A DNA stretch of 64,000 nucleotides from Antedon bifida (taxonomy: Eukaryota; Echinodermata; Crinoidea; Comatulida; Antedonidae). Position 1 is the first letter of the stretch. Every line of letters starts with the position of its first letter. Made by a program: the position numbers and the translations under genes. The notes beneath the pieces are model-generated. The model saw nothing but the letters and a program-made list of their open reading frames with translations, had not been told where the DNA came from and ran no database searches. Below are positions 26,801 to 41,800 of the stretch, piece by piece. The stretch is from positions 12,969,501 through 13,033,500 of the forward strand of contig OY727093.1 of NCBI GenBank assembly GCA_963402885.1. The letters are read 5' to 3'.

Positions 26801-29800
26801 GGTTTGGATGTAACAACACAGCATGATTCTACAACAGTTGACGTTACTACTGATGAAGGTATAACAACACAAGCCTCAACCACATTGTTTGACTCAACAA
26901 CAGGTGAGGGTATAACAACACAAGAAGGTTCTACAACAGTTGACGTTACTACTGATGAAGGTATAACAACACAAGCCTCAACCACATTGTTAGATTCAAC
27001 AACAGGTTTGGATGTAACAACACAGCAAGATTCTACAACAGTTGACGTTACTACTGATGAAGGTATAACAACACAGGCTTCAACCACTTTGTTTGACTCA
27101 ACAACAGGTTTGGATGTAACAACAAAGCAAGATTCTACAACAGTTGACGTTACTACTGATGAAGGTATAACAACACAAGCCTCAACCACATTGTTTGAAT
27201 CAACAACAGGTGAGGGTATAACAACACGAGAAGGTTCTACAACAGTTGACGTTACTACTGATGGAGGTATAACAACACAAGCCTCAACCACATTGTTTGA
27301 CTCAACAACAGGTGTGGGTATAACAACACAGCAAGATTCTACAACAGTTGACGTTACTACTGATGAAAGTATAACAACACAAGCCTCAACCACATTGTTT
27401 GATTCAACAACAGGTTTGGATGTAACAACACAGCAAGGTTCTACAACAGTTGACGGTACTACTGATGAAGGTATAACAAGACAGGCTTCAACCACTTTGT
27501 TTGACTCAACAACAGGTTTGGATGTAACAACACAGCAAGATTCTACAACAGTTGACGTTACTACTGATGAAGGTATAACAACACAAGCCTCAACCACATT
27601 GTTTGACTCAACAACAGGTGAGGGTATAACAACACAAGAAGGTTCTACAACAGTTGACGTTACTACTGATGAAGGTATAACAACACAAGCCTCAACCACA
27701 TTGTTAGATTCAACAACAGGTTTGGATGTAACAACACAGCAAGATTCTACAACAGTTGACGGTACTAGTGATGAAGGTATAACAACACAGGCTTCAACCA
27801 CTTTGTTTGACTCAACGACAGGTTTGGATGTAACAACACAGCAAGATTCTACAACAGTTGACGTTACTACTGATGAAGGTATAACAACACAAGCCTCAAC
27901 CACATTGTTTGAATCAACAACAGGTGAGGGTATAACAACACGAGAAGGTTCTACAACAGTTGACGTTACTACTGATGAAGGTATAACAACACAAGCCTCA
28001 ACCACATTGTTTGACTCAACAACAGGTGTGGGTATAACAACACAGCAAGATTCTACAACAGTTGACGTTACTACTGATGAAGGTATAACAGCACAAACTT
28101 CAACCACATTGTTTGACTCAACAACAGGTTTGGATGTAACAACACAGCATGATTCTACAACAGTTGACGTTACTACTGATGAAGGTATAACAACACAAGC
28201 CTCAACCACATTGTTTGACTCAACAACAGGTGAGGGTATAACAACACAAGAAGGTTCTACAACAGTTGACGTTACTACTGATGAAGGTATAACAACACAA
28301 GCCTCAACCACATTGTTAGATTCAACAACAGGTTTGGATGTAACAACACAGCAAGATTCTACAACAGTTGACGTTACTACTGATGAAGGTATAACAACAC
28401 AAGCCTCAACCACATTGTTTGACTCAACAACAGGTGAGGGTATAACAACACAAGAAGGTTCTACAACAGTTGACGTTACTACTGATGAAGGTATAACAAC
28501 ACAAGCCTCAACCACATTGTTAGATTCAACAACAGGTTTGGATGTAACAACACAGCAAGATTCTACAACAGTTGACGTTACTACTGATGAATGTATAACA
28601 ACACAGGCTTCAACCACTTTGTTTGACTCAACAACAGGTTTGGATGTAACAACAAAGCAAGATTCTACAACAGTTGACGTTACTACTGATGAAGGTATAA
28701 CAACCCAAGCCTCAACCACATTGTTTGAATCAACAACAGGTGAGGGTATAACAACACGAGAAGGTTCTACAACAGTTGACGTTACTACTGATGGAGGTAT
28801 AACAACACAAGCCTCAACCACATTGTTTGACTCAACAACAGGTGTGGGTATAACAACACAGCAAGATTCTACAACAGTTCACGTTACTACTGATGAATGT
28901 ATAACAACACAAGCCTCAACCACATTGTTTGATTCAACAACAGGTTTGGATGTAACAACACAGCAAGGTTCTACAACAGTTGACGTTACTACTGATGAAG
29001 GTATAACAACCCAAGCCTCAACCACATTGTTTGAATCAACAACAGGTGAGGGTATAACAACACGAGAAGGTTCTACAACAGTTGACGTTACTACTGATGG
29101 AGGTATAACAACACAAGCCTCAACCACATTGTTTGACTCAACAACAGGTGTGGGTATAACAACACAGCAAGATTCTACAACAGTTCACGTTACTACTGAT
29201 GAAAGTATAACAACACAAGCCTCAACCACATTGTTTGATTCAACAACAGGTTTGGATGTAACAACACAGCAAGGTTCTACAACAGTTGACGGTACTACTG
29301 ATGAAGGTATAACAAGACAGGCTTCAACCACTTTGTTTGACTCAACAACAGGTTTGGATGTAACAACACAGCAAGATTCTACAACAGTTGACGTTACTAC
29401 TGATGAAGGTATAACAACACAAGCCTCAACCACATTGTTTGACTCAACAACAGGTGAGGGTATAACAACACAAGAAGGTTCTACAACAGTTGACGTTACT
29501 ACTGATGAAGGTATAACAACACAAGCCTCAACCACATTGTTAGATTCAACAACAGGTTTGGATGTAACAACACAGCAAGATTCTACAACAGTTGACGGTA
29601 CTAGTGATGAAGGTATAACAACACAGGCTTCAACCACTTTGTTTGACTCAACGACAGGTTTGGATGTAACAACACAGCAAGATTCTACAACAGTTGACGT
29701 TACTACTGATGAAGGTATAACAACACAAGCCTCAACCACATTGTTTGAATCAACAACAGGTGAGGGTATAACAACACGAGAAGGTTCTACAACAGTTGAC

Positions 29801-32800
29801 GTTACTACTGATGAAGGTATAACAACACAAGCCTCAACCACATTGTTTGACTCAACAACAGGTGTGGGTATAACAACACAGCAAGATTCTACAACAGTTG
29901 ACGTTACTACTGATGAAGGTATAACAGCACAAACTTCAACCACATTGTTTGACTCAACAACAGGTTTGGATGTAACAACACAGCATGATTCTACAACAGT
30001 AGACGTTACTACTGATGAAGGTATAACAACACAAGCCTCAACCACATTGTTTGACTCAACAACAGGTGAGGGTATAACAACACAAGAAGGTTCTACAACA
30101 GTTGACGTTACTACTGATGAAGGTATAACAACACAAGCCTCAACCACATTGTTAGATTCAACAACAGGTTTGGATGTAACAACACAGCAAGATTCTACAA
30201 CAGTTGACGTTACTACTGATGAAGGTATAACAACACAGGCTTCAACCACTTTGTTTGACTCAACAACAGGTTTGGATGTAACAACAAAGCAAGATTCTAC
30301 AACAGTTGACGTTACTACTGATGAAGGTATAACAACACAAGCCTCAACCACATTGTTTGACTCAACAACAGGTGAGGGTATAACAACACAAGAAGGTTCT
30401 ACAACAGTTGACGTTACTACTGATGAAGGTATAACAACACAAGCCTCAACCACATTGTTTGACTCAACAACAGGTGTGGGTATAACAACACAGCAAGATT
30501 CTACAACAGTTGACGTTACTACTGATGAAAGTATAACAACAGAAGCCTCAACCACATTGTTTGACTCAACAACAGGTGTGGGTATAACGACACAGGAAGG
30601 TTCTACAACAGTTGACGTTACTACTGATGAAGGTATAACAACACAAGCCTCAACCACTTTGTTTGACTCAACAACAGGTGTGGGTATAACGACACAAGAA
30701 GATTCTACAACAGTTGACGTTACTACTGATGAAGGTATAACAACACAAGCCTTAACCACATTCTTTGATTCAACAACAGGTGTGGGTATAACAACACAGA
30801 AAGATTCTACAACAGTTGACGTTACTACTGATGAAAGTATAACAACACACGCCTCAACCACATTGTTTGACTCAACAACAGGTGAGGGTATAACAACACA
30901 GCAAGATTCTACAACAGTTGACGTTACTACTGATGAAGGTATAACAGCACAAACTCCAACCACATTGTTTGACTCAACAACAGGTTTGAATGTAACAACA
31001 CAGGAACATTCTACAACAGTTGACGTTACTACTGATGAAGGTATAACAACACAAGCCTCAACCACATTGTTTGACTCAACAACAGGTGAGGGTATAACAA
31101 CACAAGAAGGTTCTACAACAGTTGACGTTACTACTGATGAAGGTATAACAACACACGCCTCAACCACATTGTTTGACTCAACAACAGGTGAGGGTATAAC
31201 AACACAGGAAGGTTCTACAACAGTTGACGTTACTACTGATGAAGGTATAACAACACAAGCCTCAACCACATTGTTTGACTCAACAACAGGTGTGGGTATA
31301 ACGACACAAGAAGATTCTACAACAGTTGACGTTACTACTGATGAAGGTATAACAGCACAAACTTCAACCACATTGTTTGACTCAACAACAGGTTTGGATG
31401 TAACAACACAGCAAAATTCTACAACAGTTGACGTTACTACTGATGAAGGTATAACAACACAAGCCTCAACCACATTGTTTGACTCAACAACAGGTGAGGG
31501 TATAACAACACAAGAAGGTTCTACAACAGTTGACGTTACTACTGATGAAGGTATAACAACACAAGCCTCAACCACATTGTTAGATTCAACAACAGGTTTG
31601 GATGTAACAACACAGCAAGATTCTACAACAGTTTACGGTACTACTGATGAAGGTATAACAACACAGGCTTCAACCACTTTGTTTGACTCAACAACAGGTT
31701 TGGATGTAACAACACAGCAAGATTCTACAACAGTTGACGTTACTACTGATGAAGGTATAACAACACAAGCCTCAACCACATTGTTTGAATCAACAACAGG
31801 CGAGGGTATAACAACACGAGAAGGTTCTACAACAGTTGACGTTACTACTGATGAAGGTATAACAACACAAGCCTCAACCACATTGTTTGACTCAACAACA
31901 GGTGTGGGTATAACAACACAGCAAGATTCTACAACAGTTGACGTTACTACTGATGGAAGTATAACAACACAAGCCTCAATCACATTGTTTGACTCAACAA
32001 CAGGTGTGGGTATAACGACACAGGAAGGTTCTACAACAGTTGACGTTACTACTGATGAAGGTATAACAACACAAGCCTCAACCACATTGTTTGAATCAAC
32101 AACAGGTGTGGGTATAACGACACAAGAAGATTCTACAACAGTTGACGTTACTACTGATGAAGGTATAACAGCACAAACTCCAACCACATTGTTTGACTCA
32201 ACAACAGGTTTGGATGTAACAACACAGGAACATTCTACAACAGTTGACGTTACTACTGATGAAGGTATAACAACACAAGCCTCAACCACATTGTTTGACT
32301 CAACAACAGGTGAGGGTATAACAACACAAGAAGGTTCTACAACAGTTGACGTTACTACTGATGAAGGTATAACAACACACGCCTCAACCACATTGTTTGA
32401 CTCAACAACAGGTGAGGGTATAACAACACAAGAAGGTTCTACAACAGTTGACGTTACTACTGATGAAGGTATAACAACACAAGCTTCAACCACTTTGTTT
32501 GACTCAACAACAGGTGAGGGTATAACAACACAAGAAAGTTCTACAACAGTTGACGTTACTACTGATGAAGGTAAAACAACACACGCCTCAACCACATTGT
32601 TTGACTCAACAACAGGTGAGGGTATAACAACACAGGAAGGTTCTACAACAGTTGACGTTACTACTGATGAAGGTATAACAACACAAGCCTCAACCACATT
32701 GTTTGACTCAACAACAGGTGTGGGTATAACGACACAAGAAGATTCTACAACAGTTGACGTTACTACTGATGAAGGTATAACAGCACAAACTTCAACCACA

Positions 32801-35800
32801 TTTTTTGACTCAACAACAGGTTTGGATGTAACAACACAGCAAGATTCTACAACAGTTGACGTTACTACTGATGAAGGTATAACAACACAAGCCTCAACCA
32901 CATTGTTTGACTCAACAACAGGTGAGGGTATAACAACACAAAAAGGTTCTACAACAGTTGACGTTACTACTGATGAAGGTATAACAACACAAGCCTCAAC
33001 CACATTGTTTGATTCAACAACAGGTTTGGATGTAACAACACAGCAAGGTTCTACAACAGTTGACGGTACTACTGATGAAGGTATAACAACACAGGCTTCA
33101 ACCACTTTGTTTGACTCAACAACAGGTTTGGATGTAACAACACAGCAAGATTCTACAACAGTTGACGTTACTACTGATGAAGGTATAACAACACAAGCCT
33201 CAACCACATTGTTTGACTCAAAAACAGGTGAGGGTATAACAACACAAGAAGGTTCTACAACAGTTGACGTTACTACTGATGAAGGTATAACAACACAAGC
33301 CTCAACCACATTGTTTGATTCAACAACAGGTTTGGATTTAACCACACAGCAAGATTCTACAACAGTTGACGTTACTACTGATGAAGGTATAACAACACAA
33401 GCCTCAATCACATTGTTTGACTCAACAACAGGTTTGGATGTAACAACACAGCAAGATTCTACAACAGTTGACGTTACTACTGATGAAGGTATAACAACAC
33501 AAGCTTCAACTACTTTGTTTGACTCAACAACAGGTGAGGGTATAACAACACAAGAAGGTTCTACAACAGTTGACGTTATTACTAATGAAGGTATAACAAC
33601 ACAAGCCTCAACCACATTGTTTGAGTCAACAACAGGTTTGGATGTAACAACACAGAAAGGTTCTACAACAGTTGACGTTACTACTGATGAAGGTATAACA
33701 ACACAAGCCTCAACCACATTCTTTGACTCAACAACAGGTGTGGGTATAACAACACAGAAAGATTCTACAACAGTTGACGTTACTACTGATGAAGGTATAA
33801 CAACACAAGCTTCAACCACTTTGTTTGACTCAACAACAGGTGAGGGTATAACAACACAAGAAGGTTCTACAACAGTTGACGTTACTACAGATGAAGGTAT
33901 AACAACACAAGCCTCAACCACATTTGTTGACTCAACAACAGGTTTGGATGTAACAACACAGCAAGATTCTACAACAGTTGGTGTTACTACTGATGAAGGT
34001 ATAACAACGCAAGCCTCAACCACATTGTTTGACTCAACAACAGGTGAGGGTATAACAACACAAGAAGGTTCTACAACAGTTGACGTTACTACTGATGAAG
34101 GTATAACAACACAAGCCTCAACCACATTGTTTGACTCAACAACAGGTTTGGATGTAACAACACAGAAAGATTCTACAACAGTTTACGTTACTACTGACGA
34201 AGGTATAACAACACAAGCCTCAACCACATTGTTTGACTCAACAACAGGTTTGGATGTAACAACACAGCAAGATTCTACAACAGTTGACGTTACTACTGAT
34301 GAAGTTATAACAACACAAGCCTCAACCACATTGTTTGACTCAACAACAGGTTTGGATGTAACAACACAGAAATATTCTACAACAGTTGACGTTACTACTG
34401 ATGAAGGTATAACAACACAAGACTCAATCACATTCTTTGACTCAACAACAGGTGTGGGTATAACAACACAGAAAGATTCTACAACAGTTGACGTTACTAC
34501 TGATGAAAGTATAACAACACAGTCTTCAACCACTTTGTTTGACTCAACAACAGGTTTGGATGTAACAACACAGCAAGATTCTACAACAGTTGACGTTACT
34601 ACTGATGAAGGTATAACAACACAAGCTTCAACCACTTTGTTTGACTCAACAGCAGGTGAGGGTATAACAACACAAGGAGGTTCTACAACAGTTGACGTTA
34701 CTACAGATGAAGGTATAACAACACAAGCCTCAACCACATTTTTTGACTCAACAACAGGTGTGGGTATAACGACACAAGAAGATTCTACAACAGTTGACGT
34801 TACTACTGATGAAGGTATAACAGCACAAACTTCAACCCCTTTTTTTAACTCAACAACAGGTTTGGATGTAACAACACAGCAAGATTCTACAACAGTTGAC
34901 GTTACTACTGATGAAGGTATAACAACACAAGCCTCAACCACATTGTTTGACTCAACAACAGGTGAGGGTATAACAACACAAAAAGGTTCTACAACATTTG
35001 ACGTTACTACTGATGAAGGTATAACAACACAAGCCTCAACCACATTGTTTGATTCAACAACAGGTTTGGATGTAACAACACAGCAAGGTTCTACAACAGT
35101 TGACGGTACTACTGATGAAGGTATAACAACACAGGCTTCAACCACTTTGTTTGACTCAACAACAGGTTTGGATGTAACAACACAGCAAGATTCTACAACA
35201 GTTGACGTTACTACTGATGAAGGTATAACAACACAAGCCTCAACCACATTGTTTGACTCAAAAACAGGTGAGGGTATAACAACACAAGAAGGTTCTACAA
35301 CAGTTGACGTTACTACTGATGAAGGTATAACAACACAAGCCTCAACCACATTGTTAGACTCAACAACAGGTTTGGATGTAACAACACAGAAAGATTCTAC
35401 AACAGTTTACGTTACTACTGACGAAGGTATAACAACACAAGCCTCAACCACATTGTTTGACTCAACAACAGGTTTGGATGTAACAACACAGCAAGATTCT
35501 ACAACAGTTGACGTTACTACTGATGAAGGTATAACAACACAAGACTCAATCACATTCTTTGACTCAACAACAGGTGTGGGTATAACAACACAGAAAGATT
35601 CTACAACAGTTGACGTTACTACTGATGAAAGTATAACAACACAGTCTTCAACCACTTTGTTTGACTCAACAACAGGTGAGGGTGTAACAACACAGCAAGA
35701 TTCTACAACAGTTGACGTTACTACTGATGAAGGTATAACAACACAAGCTTCAACCACTTTGTTTGACTCAACAGCAGGTGAGGGTATAACAACACAAGCC

Positions 35801-38800
35801 TCAACCACATTTTTTGACTCAACAACAGGTGTGGGTATAACGACACAAGAAGATTCTACAACAGTTGACGTTACTACTGATGAAGGTATAACAGCACAAA
35901 CTTCAACCACATTTTTTGACTCAACAACAGGTTTGGATGTAACAACACAGCAAGATTCTACAACAGTTGACGTTACTACTGATGAAGGTATAACAACACA
36001 AGCCTCAACCACATTGTTTGACTCAACAACAGGTGAGGGTATAACAACACAAAAAGGTTCTACAACATTTGACGTTACTACTGATGAAGGTATAACAACA
36101 CAAGCCTCAACCACATTGTTTGATTCAACAACAGGTTTGGATGTAACAACACAGCAAGGTTCTACAACAGTTGACGGTACTACTGATGAAGGTATAACAA
36201 CACAGGCTTCAACCACTTTGTTTGACTCAACAACAGGTTTGGATGTAACAACACAGCAAGATTCTACAACAGTTGACGTTACTACTGATGAAGGTATAAC
36301 AACACAAGCCTCAACCACATTGTTTGACTCAAAAACAGGTGAGGGTATAACAACACAAGAAGGTTCTACAACAGTTGACGTTACTACTGATGAAGGTATA
36401 ACAACACAAGCCTCAACCACATTGTTTGATTCAACAACAGGTTTGGATTTAACCACACAGCAAGATTCTACAACAGTTGACGTTACTACTGATGAAGGTA
36501 TAACAACACAAGCCTCAATCACATTGTTTGACTCAACAACAGGTTTGGATGTAACAACACAGCAAGATTCTACAACAGTTGACGTTACTACTGATGAAGG
36601 TATAACAACACAAGCTTCAACTACTTTGTTTGACTCAACAACAGGTGAGGGTATAACAACACAAGAAGGTTCTACAACAGTTGACGTTATTACTGATGAA
36701 GGTATAACAACACAAGCCTCAACCACATTGTTTGAGTCAACAACAGGTTTGGATGTAACAACACAGAAAGGTTCTACAACAGTTGACGTTACTACTGATG
36801 AAGGTATAACAACACAAGCCTCAACCACATTCTTTGACTCAACAACAGGTGTGGGTATAACAACACAGAAAGATTCTACAACAGTTGACGTTACTACTGA
36901 TGAAGGTATAACAACACAAGCTTCAATCACTTTGTTTGACTCAACAACAGGTGAGGGTATAACAACACAAGAAGGTTCTACAACAGTTGACGTTACTACA
37001 GATGAAGGTATAACAACACAAGCCTCAACCACATTGTTTGACTCAACAACGGGTTTGGATGTAACAAAACAAGAAGGTTCTACAACAGTTGACGTTATTA
37101 CAGATGAAGGTATAACAACACAAGCCTCAACCACATTGTTTGACTCAACAACAGGTTTGGATGTAACAACACAGAAAGATTCTACAACAGTTGACGTTAC
37201 TACTGATGAAGGTATAACAACACAAGACTCAACCACATTCTTTGACTCAACAACAGGTGTGGGTATAACAACACAAGAAGGTTCTACAACAGTTGACGTT
37301 ACTACAGATGAAGGTATAACAACACAAGCCTCAACAACATTTTTTGACTCAACAACAGGTGAGGGTATAACAACACAAGAAGGTTCTACAACAGTTGACG
37401 TTACTACTGATGAAGGTATAACACAAGCCACAACCACATTGTTTGATTCAACTACAGGTTTGGATGTAACAACACAGCAAGATTCTACAACAGTTGACGT
37501 TACTACTGATGAAGGTATAACAACACAAGCATCAACCACATTGTTTGACTCAACAACAGGTGTGGGTTTTACGACACAAGAAGATTCTACAACAGTTGAC
37601 GTTACTACAGATGAAGGTATAACAACACAAGCCTCAACCACATTGTTTGACTCAACAACAGGTTTGGATGTAACAACACAGCAAGATTCTACAACAGTTG
37701 ACGTTACTATTGATGAAGGTATAACAACACAAGCTTCAACCACTTTGTTTGACTCAACAACAGGTGAGGGTATAACAACACAAGAAGGTTCTACAACAGT
37801 TGACGTTACTACAGATGAAGGTATAACAACACAAGCCTCAACCACATTGTTTGACTCAACAACAGGTTTGGATGTAACAACACAAGAAGGTTCTACAACA
37901 GTTGACGTTATTACAGATGAAGGTATAACAACACAAGCCTCAACCACATTGTTTGACTCAACAACAGGTTTGGATGTAACAACACAGAAAGATTCTACAA
38001 CAGTTGACGTTACTACTGATGAAGGTATAACAACACAAGCCTCAACCACATTGTTTGACTCAACAACAGGTTTGGATGTAACAACACAGAAAGATTCTAC
38101 AACAGTTGACGTTACTACTGATGAAGGTATAACAACACAAGACTCAACCACATTCTTTGACTCAACAACAGGTGTGGGTATAACAACACAAGAAGGTTCT
38201 ACAACAGTTGACGTTACTACAGATGAAGGTATAACAACACAAGCCTCAACAACATTTTTTGACTCAACAACAGGTGAGGGTATAACAACACAAGAAGGTT
38301 CTACAACAGTTGACGTTACTACCGATGAAGGTACAACACAAGCCACAACCACATTGTTTGATTCAACTACAGGTTTGGATGTAACAACACAGCAAGATTC
38401 TACAACAGTTGACGTTACTACTGATGAAGGTATAACAACACAAGCATCAACCACATTGTTTGACTCAACAACAGGTGTGGGTTTAACGACACAAGAAGAT
38501 TTTACAACAGTTGACGTTACTACTGATGAAGGTATAACAGCACAAGCTTCAACCACATTGTTTGACTCAACAACAGGTTTGGATGTAACAACACAGCAAG
38601 ATTCTACAACAGTTGACGTTACTACTGATGAAGGTATAACAACACAAGCCTCAACCACATTGTTTGACTCAACAACAGGTGAGGGTATAACAACACAAGA
38701 AGGTTCTACAACAGTTGACGTTACTACTGATGAAGGTATAACAACACAAGCCACAACCACATTGTTTGATTCAACTTCAGGTTTGGATGTAACAACACAG

Positions 38801-41800
38801 CAAGATTCTACAACAGTTGACGTTACTACTGATGAAGTTATAACAACACAAGCCTCAACCACATTGTTTGACTCAACAACAGGTTTGGATGTAACAACAC
38901 AGAAAGATTCTACAACAGTTGACGTTACTACTGATGAAGGTATAACAACACAAGCTTCAACCACTTTGTTTGACTCAACAACAGGTTTGGATGTAACAGC
39001 ACAGCAAGATTCTACAACAGTTGACGTTACTACTGATGAAGGTATAACAACACAAGCCTCAACAACATTTTTTGACTCAACAACAGGTTTGGATGTAACA
39101 GCACAGCAAGATTCTACAACAGTTGACGTTACTACTGATGAAGGTATAACAACACAAGCTTCAACCACTTTGTTTGACTCAACAACAGGTTTGGATGTAA
39201 CAGCACAGCAAGATTCTACAACAGTTGACGTTACTACAGATGAAGGTATAACAACACAAGCCTCAACAACATTTTTTGACTCAACAACAGGTGAGGGTAT
39301 AACAACACCAGAAGGTTCTACAACAGTTGACGTTACTACTGATGAAGGTATAACAACACAAGTCACAACCACAATATTTGATTCAACTACAGGTTTGGAT
39401 GTAACAACACAGCAAGATTCTACAACAGTTGACGTTACTACTGATGAAGTTATAACAACAAAAGCCTCAACCACATTGTTTGTCTCAACAACAGGTTTGG
39501 ATGTAACAACACAGAAAGATTCTACAACAGTTGACGTTACTATTGATGAAGGTATAACAACACAAGCTTCAACCACTTTGTTTGACTCAACAACAGGTGA
39601 GGGTATAACAACACAAGAAGGTTCTACAACAGTTGACGTTACTACAGATGAAGGTATAACAACACAAGCCTCAACCACATTGTTTGACTCAACAACAGGT
39701 TTGGATGTAACAACACAGCAATATTCTACAACAGTTGACGTTACTACTGATGAAGGTATAACAACACAGGCTTCAGCCACTTTGTTTGACTCAACAACAG
39801 GTGTGGGTATAACAACACAGGAAGGTTCTACAACAGTTGACGTTACTACTGATGAAGGTATAACAACACAAGCCTCAACCACATTGTTTGACTCAACAAC
39901 AGGTGTGGGTTTAACGACACAAGAAGATTCTACAACAGTTGACGTTACTACTGATGAAGGTATAACAGCACAAGCTTCAACCACATTGTTTGACTCAACA
40001 ACAGGTTTGGATGTAACAACACAGCAAGATTCTACAACAGTTGACGTTACTACTGATGAAGGTATAACAACACAACCTTCAACCACCTTGTTTGACTCAA
40101 CAACAGGTGTTGGTATAACGACACAGGAAGATTCTACAACAGTTGACGTTACTACTGACGAAGGAATAACAACACAGGCTTCAACCACTTTGTTTGACTC
40201 AACAACAGGTGTGGGTATAACAACACAGGAAGGTTCTACAACAGTTGACGTTACTACTGATGAAGGTATAACAACACAAGCTTCAATCACATTATTTGAC
40301 TCAACAACAGATGAGGGTAGAACAACACAAGAAGGTTCTACAATAGTTGACGTTACTACTGATGGAGGTATAACAACACAAGCCTCAACCACATTGTTTG
40401 ACTCAACAACAGATGAGGGTAGAACAACACAAGAAGGTTCTACAATAGTTGACGTTAGTACTGCTGGAGGTATAACAACACAAGCTTCAACCACATTGTT
40501 TGACTCAACAACAGGTTTGGATGTAACAACACAGAAAGATTCTACAACAGTTGACGACGTTACTACTGATGAAAGTATAACAACACAGTCTCCAACCACT
40601 TTGTTTGACTCAACAACAGGTGAGGGTATAACAACACAAGAAGGTTCTACAACAGTTGACGTTACTACTGATGAAGGTATAACAACACAAGCCTCAACCA
40701 CATTGTTTGACTCAACAACAGGTGTTGGTATAACTACACAGGAAGATTCTACAACAGTTGACGTTACTACTGATGAAGGTATAACAACACAAGCCTCAAC
40801 CACATTGTTTGACTCTACAACAGGTGAGGGTATAACAACACAAGAAGATTCTACAACAGTTGACGTTACTGCTGATGAAGGTATAACAACACAAGCCTCA
40901 ACCACATTGTTTGACTCAACAACAGGTGAGGGTATAACGACACAAGAAGATTCTACAACAGTTGACGTTACTACTGATGAAGGTATAACAGCACAAGCTT
41001 CAACCACATTGTTTGACTCAACAACAGGTTTGGATGTAACAACACAGGAAGGTTCTACAACAGTTGACGTTACTACTGATGAAGGTATAACAACACAAGC
41101 TTCAATCACATTGTTTGACTCAACAACAGGTGTGGGTATAACAACACAGGAAGGTTCCACAACAGTTGACGTTACTACTGATGAAGGTATAACAGCACAA
41201 ACCTCAACCACATTGTTTGACTCAACAACAGGTTTGGATGTAACAACACAGCAAGATTCTACAACAGTTGACGTTAGTACTGATGAAGGTATAACAACAC
41301 AAGCCTCAACCACATTGATTAACTCAACAACAGGTGAGGGTAGAACAACACAAGAACGTTCTACAATAGTGGACGTTACTACTGATGAAGGTATAACAAC
41401 ACAAGCCTCAACCACATTGTTTGACTCAACAACAGGTTTGGATGTAACAACACAGCAAGATTCTACAACAGTTGACGTTACTACTGATGAAGGTATAACA
41501 ACACAAGCCTCAACCACATTGTTTGACTCAACAACAGGTGTGGGTTTAACGACACAAGAAGATTTTACAACAGTTGACGATACTACTGATGAAGGTATAA
41601 CAACACAAGCCACAACCACATTGTTTGATTCAACTTCAGGTTTGGATGTAACAACACAGCAAGATTCTACAACAGTTGACGTTACTACTGATGAAGTTAT
41701 AACAACACAAGCTTCAACCACATTGTTTGACTCAACAACAGGTTTGGATGTAACAACACAGCAAGATTCTACAACAGTTGACGTTACTACTGATGAAGTT

